DNA from: Mesorhizobium loti
GTDB taxonomy: Bacteria > Pseudomonadota > Alphaproteobacteria > Rhizobiales > Rhizobiaceae
Assembly: GCF_003148495.1 (NCBI RefSeq)
Contig: NZ_QGGH01000002.1
Location: 1 to 64,000 of the forward strand
Direction of reading: 5' to 3'
Length of the DNA: 64,000 nucleotides
A model generated the notes under the pieces. It saw nothing but the letters and a program-made list of their open reading frames with translations, was not told the origin of the DNA and searched no databases. Of this stretch, positions 48,119 through 57,246 are shown one piece after another; positions within the stretch are counted from its first letter, which is position 1, and the number at the start of each line of letters is the position of its first letter. The translations under genes and the position numbers were made by a program.

Positions 48119-49705
48119 TTACTGCAGGACCTGCATGTCCATGATGGTCTGCGACCGGAAACGCGGGCCGCGCACCTTTTCTGGAACGCTCACCGTCTTG
48201 GGGTTGAAGGCGATATTGGTTGCCGGTTGGTAGATCGGCACGAACAGGAACTGGGACAGAAGATATTCGTGATAGGTCCTGAAATTCGCGATCCGCTCGG
48301 CCGAAGTCTTCGAGTTGGTCATGGCGGTTTTGTTCAGTTCGTCGGATTTGGCGTCTTTCCACATCGAGATGTTCGGGTAGCCGAGCCGCGCGCCGCTGAA
48401 GAACCAGTCGAGGATGTCGGCGTTGTTCCAATCGTAGCCGCGCACGGCGAGCTGATGGTTGTTCTTCTTGTACTCGTCGCGGATCGTGCTGGAATCGAGC
48501 ACGGTGATCTCGGCATCCATGCCGATATCCTTGAGCTGTGCCTGCACGACCTGCGTAAGCCGCTTGAACTCCGTATCGTTTTGCGTGAAGAGCTTCACCT
48601 TCAGGGGTTGGCCGTCCTTGGCGCGCACGCCGTCGTCGGCCCTTTTCCATCCGGCCTCGTCGAGCAGCGCATTGGCCTTGGCCAGGTCGAAACTGACGTC
48701 GAGGCCGGGCTTGACCTGGGATTCAGGAAGCGAGCTGATGAGGAAGTTGTGTGCTTCCTGGCCGACGCCGGCATAGACGCTGTCGAGGATGGCCTTCTGG
48801 TTGATCGCCAGGGCTGTGGCCTGGCGGACTTTGATGTCGGTGAACGGCGCCACGGACGTATTGATCGGCATGTAATTGATGCCGGTTCCAGGCATCGTGA
48901 TGATGGTGGCGGCCTTTTCGCTCTTGATGATCGACAGGAAATCGGTGGGCACGCCGAGCAGCACATCGACGCCGCCGGTCTTCAATTCAAGGAATGCGGT
49001 CGACTGATCGGGAATCTCGCGGAAGGTGATCTTGGCGATCTTCGCCGCGCCCTGGTTGACCGACAGGTCCGAATCCCAGGCGTAATCGTCATTGCGGACC
49101 AACACGGTCTCGAGCCCTATCGAGAAGCTTTCCAGCTTGAATGGTCCCGTGCCGACAGCGGTGGTGACGCCGTAGTCCTTACCCAGCGCCTTGTAGGATT
49201 TGGGGCTGGGCACGCCCATGAAGGAACTGGCGAGGTTGTACAGCATGTTCGGCTCCGGCCGCTTCATGACGAATTTGATGGTCAACGGATCGACGACCAC
49301 GACCTTGTCGATTGCCTCGACCATGAAGGCATTCTCGGTGCCGGCGAAAGTCGGAATCCAGGCTGCGATCGTCTCGGCGTTGAAGGGCTCGCCGTCATGG
49401 AATTTGACGCCGGGATGCAGCTTGAACTCCCAGGTCATGCCGTCAGGGCTTTCCTGCCATGACGTGGCCAGATGCGGGTGGAACGACTGATCGGCATCCT
49501 GCTCGATCAGTCGGTCGTAGATCAGCGACGTTGCCGAATTGAGGTTGCTGGAGGTGACCGGATTGTACGAGGTCGCGCCCAGTTCGCCGGCAGGAAGCGC
49601 GAAAGTCGCTTCCTGGGCCATTGCCGCCGATGGCAGGCTTGTCATGAAAAGGCCGGCGGACAGAAGCGCCGAGCCTGAGAGAAATGCCTTGGTCATGGTA
49701 CGCAT
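48119..49705 (-). CDS. Dipeptide/oligopeptide ABC transporter, binding protein (DppA-like)
   Basis: A 528-residue family 5 extracellular binding protein: Sec signal peptide (about 1-30, ending AMAQ), then SLIYDRLIEQDADQSFHPHLATSW and WEFKLHPGVKFHDGEPFNA, the family signatures. It comes first of the transporter genes, 47 bases after the RpiR regulator gene, in keeping with high expression. Confidence 0.92.
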   Translation of the reverse strand: MRTMTKAFLSGSALLSAGLFMTSLPSAAMAQEATFALPAGELGATSYNPVTSSNLNSATSLIYDRLIEQDADQSFHPHLATSWQESPDGMTWEFKLHPGVKFHDGEPFNAETIAAWIPTFAGTENAFMVEAIDKVVVVDPLTIKFVMKRPEPNMLYNLASSFMGVPSPKSYKALGKDYGVTTAVGTGPFKLESFSIGLETVLVRNDDYAWDSDLSVNQGAAKIAKITFREIPDQSTAFLELKTGGVDVLLGVPTDFLSIIKSEKAATIITMPGTGINYMPINTSVAPFTDIKVRQATALAINQKAILDSVYAGVGQEAHNFLISSLPESQVKPGLDVSFDLAKANALLDEAGWKRADDGVRAKDGQPLKVKLFTQNDTEFKRLTQVVQAQLKDIGMDAEITVLDSSTIRDEYKKNNHQLAVRGYDWNNADILDWFFSGARLGYPNISMWKDAKSDELNKTAMTNSKTSAERIANFRTYHEYLLSQFLFVPIYQPATNIAFNPKTVSVPEKVRGPRFRSQTIMDMQVLQ

Positions 49706-49752
49706 GTCATTGTTCCCTGTTGTTATGGTTATGGGCTGCGGTAGGTCTCGGA

Positions 49753-50637
49753 TCAGTCTCCCATCGAGGGTCCGGTCGGGTCGCCGACATATCCGGTGAA
49801 GCGGCTGTAGAGGCGCGATACCTCATTCATGCGCTGCTCCACCTCGGGGCCAAGCTCGATGAACACGCCGTTGACGAGCAGGTTTGTCAGGCTCGCCATC
49901 TGGGCGGTCGATTCCCAGAACAGATTGAATTCCGTCGGGACCACGAACATCTCGTCGACCAGCTCGCGACCCCAGTCGCAGAAGGCGTCGGTGATCAGGG
50001 TGGTCGGTATGCCGAGCCCTCGCGCCTCCTGCGCCAGCAGGCGCGCCATGCGCGAGTAGCGCTTGGCCTCGAAGAGAACGAGACAGGACTGCTTGCTGTC
50101 GGAGGCCAGAAGTTCGCTGAAATTGCCGCCGGCCAGATCGAGAAGATGGACGCGGTCGCGCAGATACTGCAGCTGATTGACGAAGGTCTGTGCAACACCG
50201 CGCTCGGTCTGGAAACCGGAGACAAAGATGGCAGGTGTCGTGGCAAGGCGCTTGACGACACGCTTCCATTCCGGCGTGTGGGCAAGTTCATAGACGGCAA
50301 CCAGGCCTGCTATTTCGAGCTGCAGCCCGCGCGCCAGCTGGTCCTCTCCGGCAAGCGTTCGGCGCTGCAAATCGCGCAGCCGATCGCTGATCAGCCATGG
50401 CCGGTCGCCCAGATCCTGTTTGAGATGATCCTTCAGGTCCTTGAAGCTGGTATAGCCGATGGAGCGGCAGAAGCGTCCGACGGTCGGTTCGCTGACCTCC
50501 ACCTTGCTCGCGATGCTGCCGGCGGTCTCAAAGGCGAGACTGTTCAGCTGGGCGAGCATGAAACTCGCAATCGCCTTGTCTGCCTTGGACGCGCTGCCCA
50601 GGCAATCCGACAGCCGTTGGCGAACCGAACCGATCAT
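49753..50637 (-). CDS. RpiR-family regulator
   Basis: A 294-residue regulator with an N-terminal RpiR helix-turn-helix (FETAGSIASKVEVSEPTVGRFCRSIGYTSFKDLK) and a C-terminal SIS sugar-phosphate-isomerase-like domain. ATG 50637 after GGAGGAG is used rather than the longer frame from 50832. Leads the transporter-peptidase operon and faces the divergent flavoenzyme gene at 50851. A TTGACA in the upstream 60 bases may belong to its promoter. Confidence 0.87.
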   Translation of the reverse strand: MIGSVRQRLSDCLGSASKADKAIASFMLAQLNSLAFETAGSIASKVEVSEPTVGRFCRSIGYTSFKDLKDHLKQDLGDRPWLISDRLRDLQRRTLAGEDQLARGLQLEIAGLVAVYELAHTPEWKRVVKRLATTPAIFVSGFQTERGVAQTFVNQLQYLRDRVHLLDLAGGNFSELLASDSKQSCLVLFEAKRYSRMARLLAQEARGLGIPTTLITDAFCDWGRELVDEMFVVPTEFNLFWESTAQMASLTNLLVNGVFIELGPEVEQRMNEVSRLYSRFTGYVGDPTGPSMGD

Positions 50638-50850
50638 GCGCAATTCTCCTCCGCCAATTACAAAGTTATAAATCTTACATGGTGTCAACATATTTTTGTT
50701 TTCTTGCATTCTTAGAGGAACTGCACTCTTGTGCGCCGGCGGCGACAGAGCGCCGGATCGAACCGCCAGAACAAACGCGGATAGTGGAGGATCGTCCGTC
50801 CGGCGTGCCACGGCACCTGGATAGCGACGCAAGCCAAAGGCCGGGCCGTC

Positions 50851-51969
50851 ATGGACTACGACTATCTTGTCATCGGCGCGGGCATCTCGGGCTCAGCCGC
50901 CGCCTATGAACTCGCAGCCCTGGGGACAGTCGCGCTCATCGAGGCCGAATCGACGCCCGGCTACCACAGCACCGGAAGGTCGGCCGCGCTCTTCACACCC
51001 AACTACGGCGTCGCCACGGTCCGACGCATCAACAAGACAAGCCAGGCTTTCTTCCTGAACCCGCCAGCCGAATTTTGTGACGGGCCGCTTTTGACCCAAC
51101 GCGGCATGTTGACGGTGGCCGCTCCCGGCGAGGAAGACCTGCTGGCGCCGATCCTCGATCTGTCGACGGACGGATACGAAATCCGGAAACTGGATGCGGC
51201 TGGCACTCTCTCCTTGGCACCGTTGCTTCGCCGCGAACGCGTCGCGGCGTCGGCCTTTGAAAGCGGCGTCATGGACATCGATGTCGCCTCCCTTCACCAG
51301 GGTTTCCTGAGCGGCATCAGGCGGCGCGGCGGGCTCGTCCTTTGCGGCAAGCGCATCACAAAACTGGATCACCGCGACGGCCTGTGGAAAGCTTCAGCGA
51401 GAGATTTCTCGGTGAAAGGGCGAATTGTCGTCAACGCGGCAGGTGCCTGGGCTGGAGAGATCGGCGACATGGCCGGCGCTGGCCCGATCGGGCTGGTGGC
51501 GAAGCGGCGCACGGCAATCATCGTCGACGGACCTCCAGGACTGGACATCGCCAAAATGCCTGCCGTCGACTACGTCGCCGCCGATGCCTACATCAAGCCG
51601 GACGCCGGCAGGATCATGGCATCACCGGGCGACCAGACGCCGATCGAACCGCAGGATGTCCAGCCTGACGAATGGGACGTGGCAGTGCTGGTCGATTGGC
51701 TGCAGCGCGAGACGCTGGCAACCGTCAGCCATATCGCAAAGCGCTGGGCGGGCCTGCGCTCCTTCGTGGCCGACCAGGCGCCCGTGCTGGGGTACGACGC
51801 TGCGGCGCCCGACTTCTTCTGGCTTGCAGGTCAGGGCGGTTATGGAATCATGATGGCCCCGGCCCTTGGCCGTGCCGCAGCCGACCTGATCGTTTCGGGA
51901 TGCCTGCCTGCCGACCTGCTCGCGAATGGACTATCCGAAAGGGATATTTCGCCGGCGCGTTTGGCGTAG
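50851..51969 (+). CDS. FAD-dependent D-amino acid dehydrogenase (D-arginine dehydrogenase-like)
   Basis: A 372-residue DAO-family flavoprotein that follows Pseudomonas DauA segment by segment: YLVIGAGISG (FAD), GYHSTGRSAA with His39, SQAFFLNPPAEFC, IDVASLHQGFLSGIRR, YIKPDAG, HDVQP-like PQDVQPDEWD, WAGLRSFVAD and FFWLAGQGGYGI. The known enzyme oxidatively deaminates D-arginine and other D-amino acids. It is divergent from the RpiR/dipeptide-transporter/M81 operon, which suggests use of D-amino-acid-containing peptides; that link is inference. Confidence 0.82.
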   Translation: MDYDYLVIGAGISGSAAAYELAALGTVALIEAESTPGYHSTGRSAALFTPNYGVATVRRINKTSQAFFLNPPAEFCDGPLLTQRGMLTVAAPGEEDLLAPILDLSTDGYEIRKLDAAGTLSLAPLLRRERVAASAFESGVMDIDVASLHQGFLSGIRRRGGLVLCGKRITKLDHRDGLWKASARDFSVKGRIVVNAAGAWAGEIGDMAGAGPIGLVAKRRTAIIVDGPPGLDIAKMPAVDYVAADAYIKPDAGRIMASPGDQTPIEPQDVQPDEWDVAVLVDWLQRETLATVSHIAKRWAGLRSFVADQAPVLGYDAAAPDFFWLAGQGGYGIMMAPALGRAAADLIVSGCLPADLLANGLSERDISPARLA

Positions 51970-52246
51970 CCGTAGTCGGCTTCCTGGTTCAGGATCAATC
52001 CGGCGGTCATGAATTGACCGATCGAACCCGCTTGGAACGAATTTTGATTTCTGGCGGGTTCATATACGAAATCATATTTACATATAAAACAAATCATGGT
52101 GATCTTGCCGTCGTGCAATGGCGGCTAAATCGGTTCCGGCGTCCGTCGCTGAGCCTGAATGCCGGCAGATGATGGTGCGCAAAGTGAAATCAACATGATG
52201 TCGCGGTCAAGCCAGCCGTGCATTGGTCGGATCCGGGGAGTGCGGC

Positions 52247-53809
52247 ATGCCCTTTGATGTCATCGTTGTCGGAGCCGGCGCCGCCGGGGCTGTTCTTGCC
52301 GCCCGGCTAACCGAAGATGCGGCCACGACCGTGCTTTTGCTGGAAGCGGGGCCGGACTACCGGAGCGGCGAGCAGCCTGCCGAGATGGAGAGTCCAAATC
52401 CCTTCAACCTGCTGCTTCCCGATCATTTTCAGCAACAATACATGTATCCCGACCTGATGGCTCGCCGCACGAAGTGGCAGGAGCATCGGGTCTACTGGCG
52501 CGGCAAGGGGCTTGGTGGTTCGACGGCCGTCAATGGGCAGATTGCCATTCGCGGCGTGCTGCATGCATTCGACCGCTGGGAGGAAATCGGATGCAAGGGC
52601 TGGTCGGGAGCCGACGTGCTGCCCTTCTTCTGCCGCCTGGAGGATGACCCGATCGCGGCCAATTTTCACGGCAGCGATGGCCCGATTCCAATCTACCGCG
52701 CGCCCGTCGAAAGCTGGGGGAGTGTCGACAAGGCCATGCGGCAAAGCGCGATGGCTCTCGGCCATCCCTGGCATGACGATCTCAATGCTCCGGACGCCGA
52801 AGGGGCTTGCACCTATCCGATCAACAGTCGAGACAGTAAGCGCGTGTCGGTCAATGACGGCTATCTGGAAGCTGCCCGCGACCGGCCGAACCTCACCATC
52901 ATCGGGCAGGCGACGGTCGACAAGGTGCTTTTCGATGGCAAGACGGCGATCGGCGTTTTGGCCATCGTGGCCGGTCAGGTTCGCAAATTCGAGGCGCCGC
53001 TGGTCATCCTCTCGGCCGGCGCCATCCACTCTCCGGTCATCCTGCAGCGCTCGGGCATCGGCCCGGCGGCTCTCTTGAACCGAAAGGACATCGAGGTGCT
53101 TGCCGACCTGCCGGTCGGCGAAGGATTTTTCGACCATCCTTATTGCCGCATCGAACTGAAGCTGAAGCCCGAATTCAAGGCGACCGATGTCGATGCGCGG
53201 CATACCAACTGCTGTGTGCGGATGAGTTCCGGCGTGCTGGGTGCCGAGCGCGACGACATTCTCTACGTCGCCATGAACCATGGCGGCATTGGTGTGGAAT
53301 CCGACAGCGCCCAGTTTGGCGAGGCCATGGTCAATCTGATCCTGATGGAGGCCAAGAGCCGCGGCACCGTGCAGCTGCGCTCCGCCAATCCCTTCGACCA
53401 GCCGATCGTGGAAGAGAACATGCTGGACGATCCGATGGATATTCAGCGCATGCGTATCGCCTATCGCCACCTTGGCGAGATTGCCCGGCAGGCGCCGATC
53501 CAGGAGATCGCCGAGCGCGTCCTGCTGGGGGATTCCGATCTGCCTTTGTCATGGCTTGAAACGGCAAGTGACGAAGAGGTCGACAATTTCCTGCTGGCGC
53601 AGTCTTCCGATGCGCAGCATGGGATTGGCGGCTGTTGCATGGGACGGCCCGGCGAGGCCGTGGTCGATCCGGAATGCCGGGTCTATGGTTTTGAAGGGCT
53701 GCGGGTTATCGATGCGTCGATCATGCCGCTCGATTGCCAGGCAAACACCAACCTCACCTCGATCATGATTGGCGAGAAAATGGCCGACAGGCTGCGCCGA
53801 TCCATCTGA
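52247..53809 (+). CDS. GMC-family oxidoreductase (choline-dehydrogenase-like)
   Basis: A 520-residue flavoprotein with VIVVGAGAAGAVLAARL at the N-terminus, the GMC signature GKGLGGSTAVNGQIAIRG and the C-terminal active-site region HGIGGCCMGRPGEAVVDPECRVYG, ending in NTNLTSIMIGEKMAD. It differs from the GMC enzyme at 22820 and has no small subunit. ATG 52247 follows GGGGAG. The 277 bases before it hold no gene, only an AT-rich zone around 52060-52095 that could carry the promoter. Confidence 0.85.
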   Translation: MPFDVIVVGAGAAGAVLAARLTEDAATTVLLLEAGPDYRSGEQPAEMESPNPFNLLLPDHFQQQYMYPDLMARRTKWQEHRVYWRGKGLGGSTAVNGQIAIRGVLHAFDRWEEIGCKGWSGADVLPFFCRLEDDPIAANFHGSDGPIPIYRAPVESWGSVDKAMRQSAMALGHPWHDDLNAPDAEGACTYPINSRDSKRVSVNDGYLEAARDRPNLTIIGQATVDKVLFDGKTAIGVLAIVAGQVRKFEAPLVILSAGAIHSPVILQRSGIGPAALLNRKDIEVLADLPVGEGFFDHPYCRIELKLKPEFKATDVDARHTNCCVRMSSGVLGAERDDILYVAMNHGGIGVESDSAQFGEAMVNLILMEAKSRGTVQLRSANPFDQPIVEENMLDDPMDIQRMRIAYRHLGEIARQAPIQEIAERVLLGDSDLPLSWLETASDEEVDNFLLAQSSDAQHGIGGCCMGRPGEAVVDPECRVYGFEGLRVIDASIMPLDCQANTNLTSIMIGEKMADRLRRSI

Positions 53810-53860
53810 CAGCTCGCTGCCGAACGGCATACGGGCGCGAGGGCAGGCCCGCGCACAAGA

Positions 53861-53905
53861 GCATGATGCCGAAAAGTGCGAAGCGGTTTTCGGACGACAT
53901 CATGC
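53861..53905. repeat. Rhizobial intergenic palindrome (RIME-like)
   Basis: Nested inverted repeats: GCATGATG...CATCATGC outside (53861-53868 and 53898-53905) and CCGAAAA...TTTTCGG inside (53869-53875 and 53887-53893). This is the familiar intergenic palindrome scattered through rhizobial genomes. It lies between the convergent GMC and aldehyde dehydrogenase genes and could also act as a terminator. Confidence 0.8.
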
Positions 53906-53929
53906 GGCTCTAGGCGCGGGCGTTGGGTG

Positions 53930-55459
53930 TCAGCGAGTGACATCCACGGTGATCGTCTTCAGGTCGCACATTTCCATCAGCGTGTGCCGACCCCCGGTGC
54001 GACCGAGGCCGCTCTGCGTCCCGGCTGCGCCGCCGGCAGGGATGTGCGGCTCCCAATAGCAGCTCATCTCGTTGATGTTGACGATGCCGACCTTCAAGCT
54101 TTCAGCATAGGCAAAGGCATTCTTGATGGTGCTGGTGAAGACCGCGGCCGACAGGCCGTAGGGGCTGGACGCCGCAAGTTCCATCGCCTCCTCGTCGGTC
54201 TCGAAGGTCAGCACGGGTGCAATCGGCCCGAAGGATTCCTCGATATTGAGCAGGCTTTCCCGGGTCAGTCCTGTGACGATCGACGGCTCGAAATAGAGAT
54301 TGGTGGCAAAACCTGATGCCACATTGCCGCCGGTGACGATATCGGCGCCACGCGCGCGGGCGTCGGCAATGTGGCTGAGCACCTTGTCGACGGCCACCGC
54401 ATTGTTGATCGGACCCATCGTGGTCGCGGGATCGAAAGGGTCGCCCATTTTTACCTTCGAAGCCGCTTTCACGAGACCTTCGATGAAACGGTCATGGATG
54501 GATTTGTGCACCAGCACGCGTTCGGTGGCCGTGCAGATCTGCCCGGCATTGGCAAAGCAGCCGGCTCCCACCTGAGCGGCGGCCATGTCGATATCGGCGT
54601 CGGCCAGGACGATGGTCGGACCGTTGCCGCCCATTTCGAGCAGAAGCGGCTTGCCCGCGCCACGCCGGGCGATCGTCGCGCCGGTGGCGGAACTGCCGGT
54701 GAAGCCGATGGCATGGGTGCCCGGATGAACGACCGCCTCGTCGCCCACCTCCGCACCGTCACCTAGAACGAGATTGATGACGCCATCCGGCAGGCCCGCC
54801 TCGATGAAGCATTCGACAAGTGCCGTGGCAATCAGCGATGTCGTCGGCGCGGGCACCCAGACGACGGTGTTGCCCGTTGCGACGGCCGGTCCGAGATAAT
54901 AGAGGCAGGGCAGGGCGAGCGGGAAATTCCAGGGCGTGATGATGGCGAAGACGCCCTTCGGCTGCAGGAAGCTGAAGGCGCGCTTGTTGGCATCGGCAAG
55001 CGGAAACGCCGCCGTCTCCAGCCACTTCATCTGCTCTGCCGCATTGCGGAAACCCAGAGCTGCTGCCGAGGCCTCGGCCTTTGCCTCGCTGTGGAAGGGC
55101 TTGCCCTGTTCCAGGCAGAGCAGGCGCGCCAGTTCCTCGGCGCGCCTGTCGATCGCGTCGGCAATGCGCATGCATAGTTGAGCGCGCGCGAAGGTCCCCA
55201 TCTTGCGCATGGCCTCGCGTGCGCCTTCGGCGGCTTTCACCGCGCGGCCGACATCGGCGCGGGTGGAAAGTGAGAGATAGCCGAGATGCTCGCCCGTCGA
55301 TGGGCTGTCGATTTTCAGGAACTTGCCGGAGCTGCCGGCAATCCATTCGCCGCCGATGCGGTTGATGCCGATGCGGGCGGCTGCTTCCGGCTCCGAGACG
55401 ATCGCCATGCCGCGAAGGTTGGGACCGTCGAGAGAAGATTTGAAATGAACTGTCATCAT
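53930..55459 (-). CDS. Aldehyde dehydrogenase (third in window)
   Basis: A 509-residue aldehyde dehydrogenase with Asn in ITPWNFPL, Glu in LEMGGNGP and Cys in GQICTATER. The segment that usually reads KPSE, whose Lys contacts the NAD ribose, is VPAPTTS here, so cofactor binding may differ. Its ATG overlaps the stop of the creatininase-family gene, making it the last gene of the right-hand operon. Confidence 0.87.
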   Translation of the reverse strand: MMTVHFKSSLDGPNLRGMAIVSEPEAAARIGINRIGGEWIAGSSGKFLKIDSPSTGEHLGYLSLSTRADVGRAVKAAEGAREAMRKMGTFARAQLCMRIADAIDRRAEELARLLCLEQGKPFHSEAKAEASAAALGFRNAAEQMKWLETAAFPLADANKRAFSFLQPKGVFAIITPWNFPLALPCLYYLGPAVATGNTVVWVPAPTTSLIATALVECFIEAGLPDGVINLVLGDGAEVGDEAVVHPGTHAIGFTGSSATGATIARRGAGKPLLLEMGGNGPTIVLADADIDMAAAQVGAGCFANAGQICTATERVLVHKSIHDRFIEGLVKAASKVKMGDPFDPATTMGPINNAVAVDKVLSHIADARARGADIVTGGNVASGFATNLYFEPSIVTGLTRESLLNIEESFGPIAPVLTFETDEEAMELAASSPYGLSAAVFTSTIKNAFAYAESLKVGIVNINEMSCYWEPHIPAGGAAGTQSGLGRTGGRHTLMEMCDLKTITVDVTR

Positions 55460-56262
55460 GCGTTCCTTTGGCCGAATTCGGATTGGATGTTCAAAATGGC
55501 AACGCGGCTGCGCTCCACGGCTGCGATGAAAAGTCTGCTGCCGGCCTCTGCGCTCGCCTGCGATGGCGTGCCGATGACGCCGTTGTCGCGGATGGCTTCG
55601 AAACGGCGCCAGACGGTGACGGCCGGCGCGGCGTAGAGGTGAGGATCCGGCCAGGATGGCGGGGTCCCGCCTGGCGGGATGAGATCGCGGCGAACGCTGT
55701 CGCCAAGCACATGCATCATCAAGGATGTTTCAAGCGCGCAGGCGTGACCTGTGCCCGTGGCGATGTCGGGCAGAGCCTGCGCCGCCACGTCGGCGATGAG
55801 ATCGAAATACGAGAAACCCGCCGTGACGATGCCGCGCTGGCCAAGGGTGGTGATCGCCAACTGGATGGCGGCGCGGTTTCCGCCGTGGCCGTTCAGCATG
55901 ACCGGCAGGAAGCCGTCTTCGGCAAGGCAGGTGCAGAGATCGACAAGAACGGCGATGAAGGTCTGCGGGCTGAGGCTCATCGTGCCGGAGAAGGAGCGAT
56001 GATGCTCGGACGAGCCATAGGCGACAGGTTCGGCGACACGGATGGAGGCCTGTCCTTCCGCTGCGGCAAGAGCAACCGCTTCCGCAAGCCAGCAATCGAC
56101 GCCGAGCGGCAGATGCGGGCCATGTTGCTCGACGGCGCCGAGCGGCAGAATGACGACGGGTTTATGCACGCCGGCTGTCGCGTGTCTTTCCGTATCCGGC
56201 GAGGTCATCAGCGCAAAGCTGGACCCGGGCGGGATCGGCAAGGCCGGAACTGGCTCGCTCAT
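55456..56262 (-). CDS. Creatininase-family amidohydrolase
   Basis: A 268-residue protein of the creatininase family with the metal site GAVEQHGPHLPLGVD, the NGHGGN loop and the late Glu in CALETSLM. Members hydrolyse cyclic or linear amides, including creatinine and formamide intermediates. The start is ATG 56262 in the stop of the permease gene; the frame running up to 57210 is the complement of that gene. Its place among ABC-transport and dehydrogenase genes suggests an amide step in the pathway. Confidence 0.87.
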   Translation of the reverse strand: MSEPVPALPIPPGSSFALMTSPDTERHATAGVHKPVVILPLGAVEQHGPHLPLGVDCWLAEAVALAAAEGQASIRVAEPVAYGSSEHHRSFSGTMSLSPQTFIAVLVDLCTCLAEDGFLPVMLNGHGGNRAAIQLAITTLGQRGIVTAGFSYFDLIADVAAQALPDIATGTGHACALETSLMMHVLGDSVRRDLIPPGGTPPSWPDPHLYAAPAVTVWRRFEAIRDNGVIGTPSQASAEAGSRLFIAAVERSRVAILNIQSEFGQRNA

Positions 56263-57233
56263 CGTGCGGCCTCGACAAGCCGGGCCTTGGCGTAGGTCAT
56301 GCCGGAATCGGCCAGAAGAGCGACCATGATGATTGCCCCCTTGTAGAGTTCGAGGCTGGAAGGGTCCGTGCCGAACACCCGAAGCGCCGTCGTCAGCAGG
56401 CTGACGATCAGCGCGCCGACGACCGCGCCCCACACCGTTCCCCTGCCGCCGAAAATACTGGTGCCGCCAAGCACGGCCGCGGCGATCGCGTCGAGAAGCA
56501 GCGAGGTGCCGCCGATATTGGGCGTCACGACCGGTACCCGGCTGATCATGATCACAGCCGTCAGGAAGACGAAGGTACTGGAGGCGCAATAGACGAGGAT
56601 CGTGTGTTTCCTCACCGGGATGCCGGCAAGTTCCGCGGCTCCGGCATCCGACCCGAGCGCATAGGTACGCAGCCCGAAGCGGCTGTGCCGCATCAGGATT
56701 GCTGCGACGGCGATGATCAGCAGCGTTGCGAAGATGACGTTGGGAATGCCGAAGCTGCGCTCGATGCCGACAGCGCGGAGCGTCGGATCCTTCAGCATCA
56801 GGACGCCTTTGGAGGCAACGGCAAGCGTTGCGCCCTGCAACGCGACCATTGTGGCCAGCGTCGTCACGAATGGTGGTATTTTCAACAGGGCAATAACGGC
56901 GCCGTTTGCGAGGCCGATCACGACCATCACGGCAAGGCCGATGAGAAGGGCAAGCGGCAGGTCGGCACCGCCGTCGATCAGGCTGGCGATGAAGACGGCA
57001 CAGAAGGCGACGCCGACGCCAGCGGACAGGTCGATGCCCGCCGTCAGCAGAACGATCAGGGCGCCAAGCGCCAGGATGGCGATCGGGGTCGCCTGTGCGA
57101 CGATGTTGATGAGGCTGGCAGTCGAAACGATGCGGGCGTCGATGAGCGCGAAGATCGCCAGCAGGATGACCAGCAGGATCAACGGCGAGAGATCGAGAAA
57201 GCGCCTGCACCAGATGTTCTGTTGGCGGGTCAT
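56259..57233 (-). CDS. Ribose-type ABC permease (stand-alone)
   Basis: A 324-residue RbsC-family permease with TAGIDLSAGVGVAF and GGTSIFGGRGTVWGA. ATG 57233 follows GAGAGAACC. It is the second permease of an operon whose other permease is fused to the ATPase, so the transporter probably has one fused and one free membrane subunit. Confidence 0.9.
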   Translation of the reverse strand: MTRQQNIWCRRFLDLSPLILLVILLAIFALIDARIVSTASLINIVAQATPIAILALGALIVLLTAGIDLSAGVGVAFCAVFIASLIDGGADLPLALLIGLAVMVVIGLANGAVIALLKIPPFVTTLATMVALQGATLAVASKGVLMLKDPTLRAVGIERSFGIPNVIFATLLIIAVAAILMRHSRFGLRTYALGSDAGAAELAGIPVRKHTILVYCASSTFVFLTAVIMISRVPVVTPNIGGTSLLLDAIAAAVLGGTSIFGGRGTVWGAVVGALIVSLLTTALRVFGTDPSSLELYKGAIIMVALLADSGMTYAKARLVEAAR

Positions 57234-57246
57234 GACGGTTCTCTCA

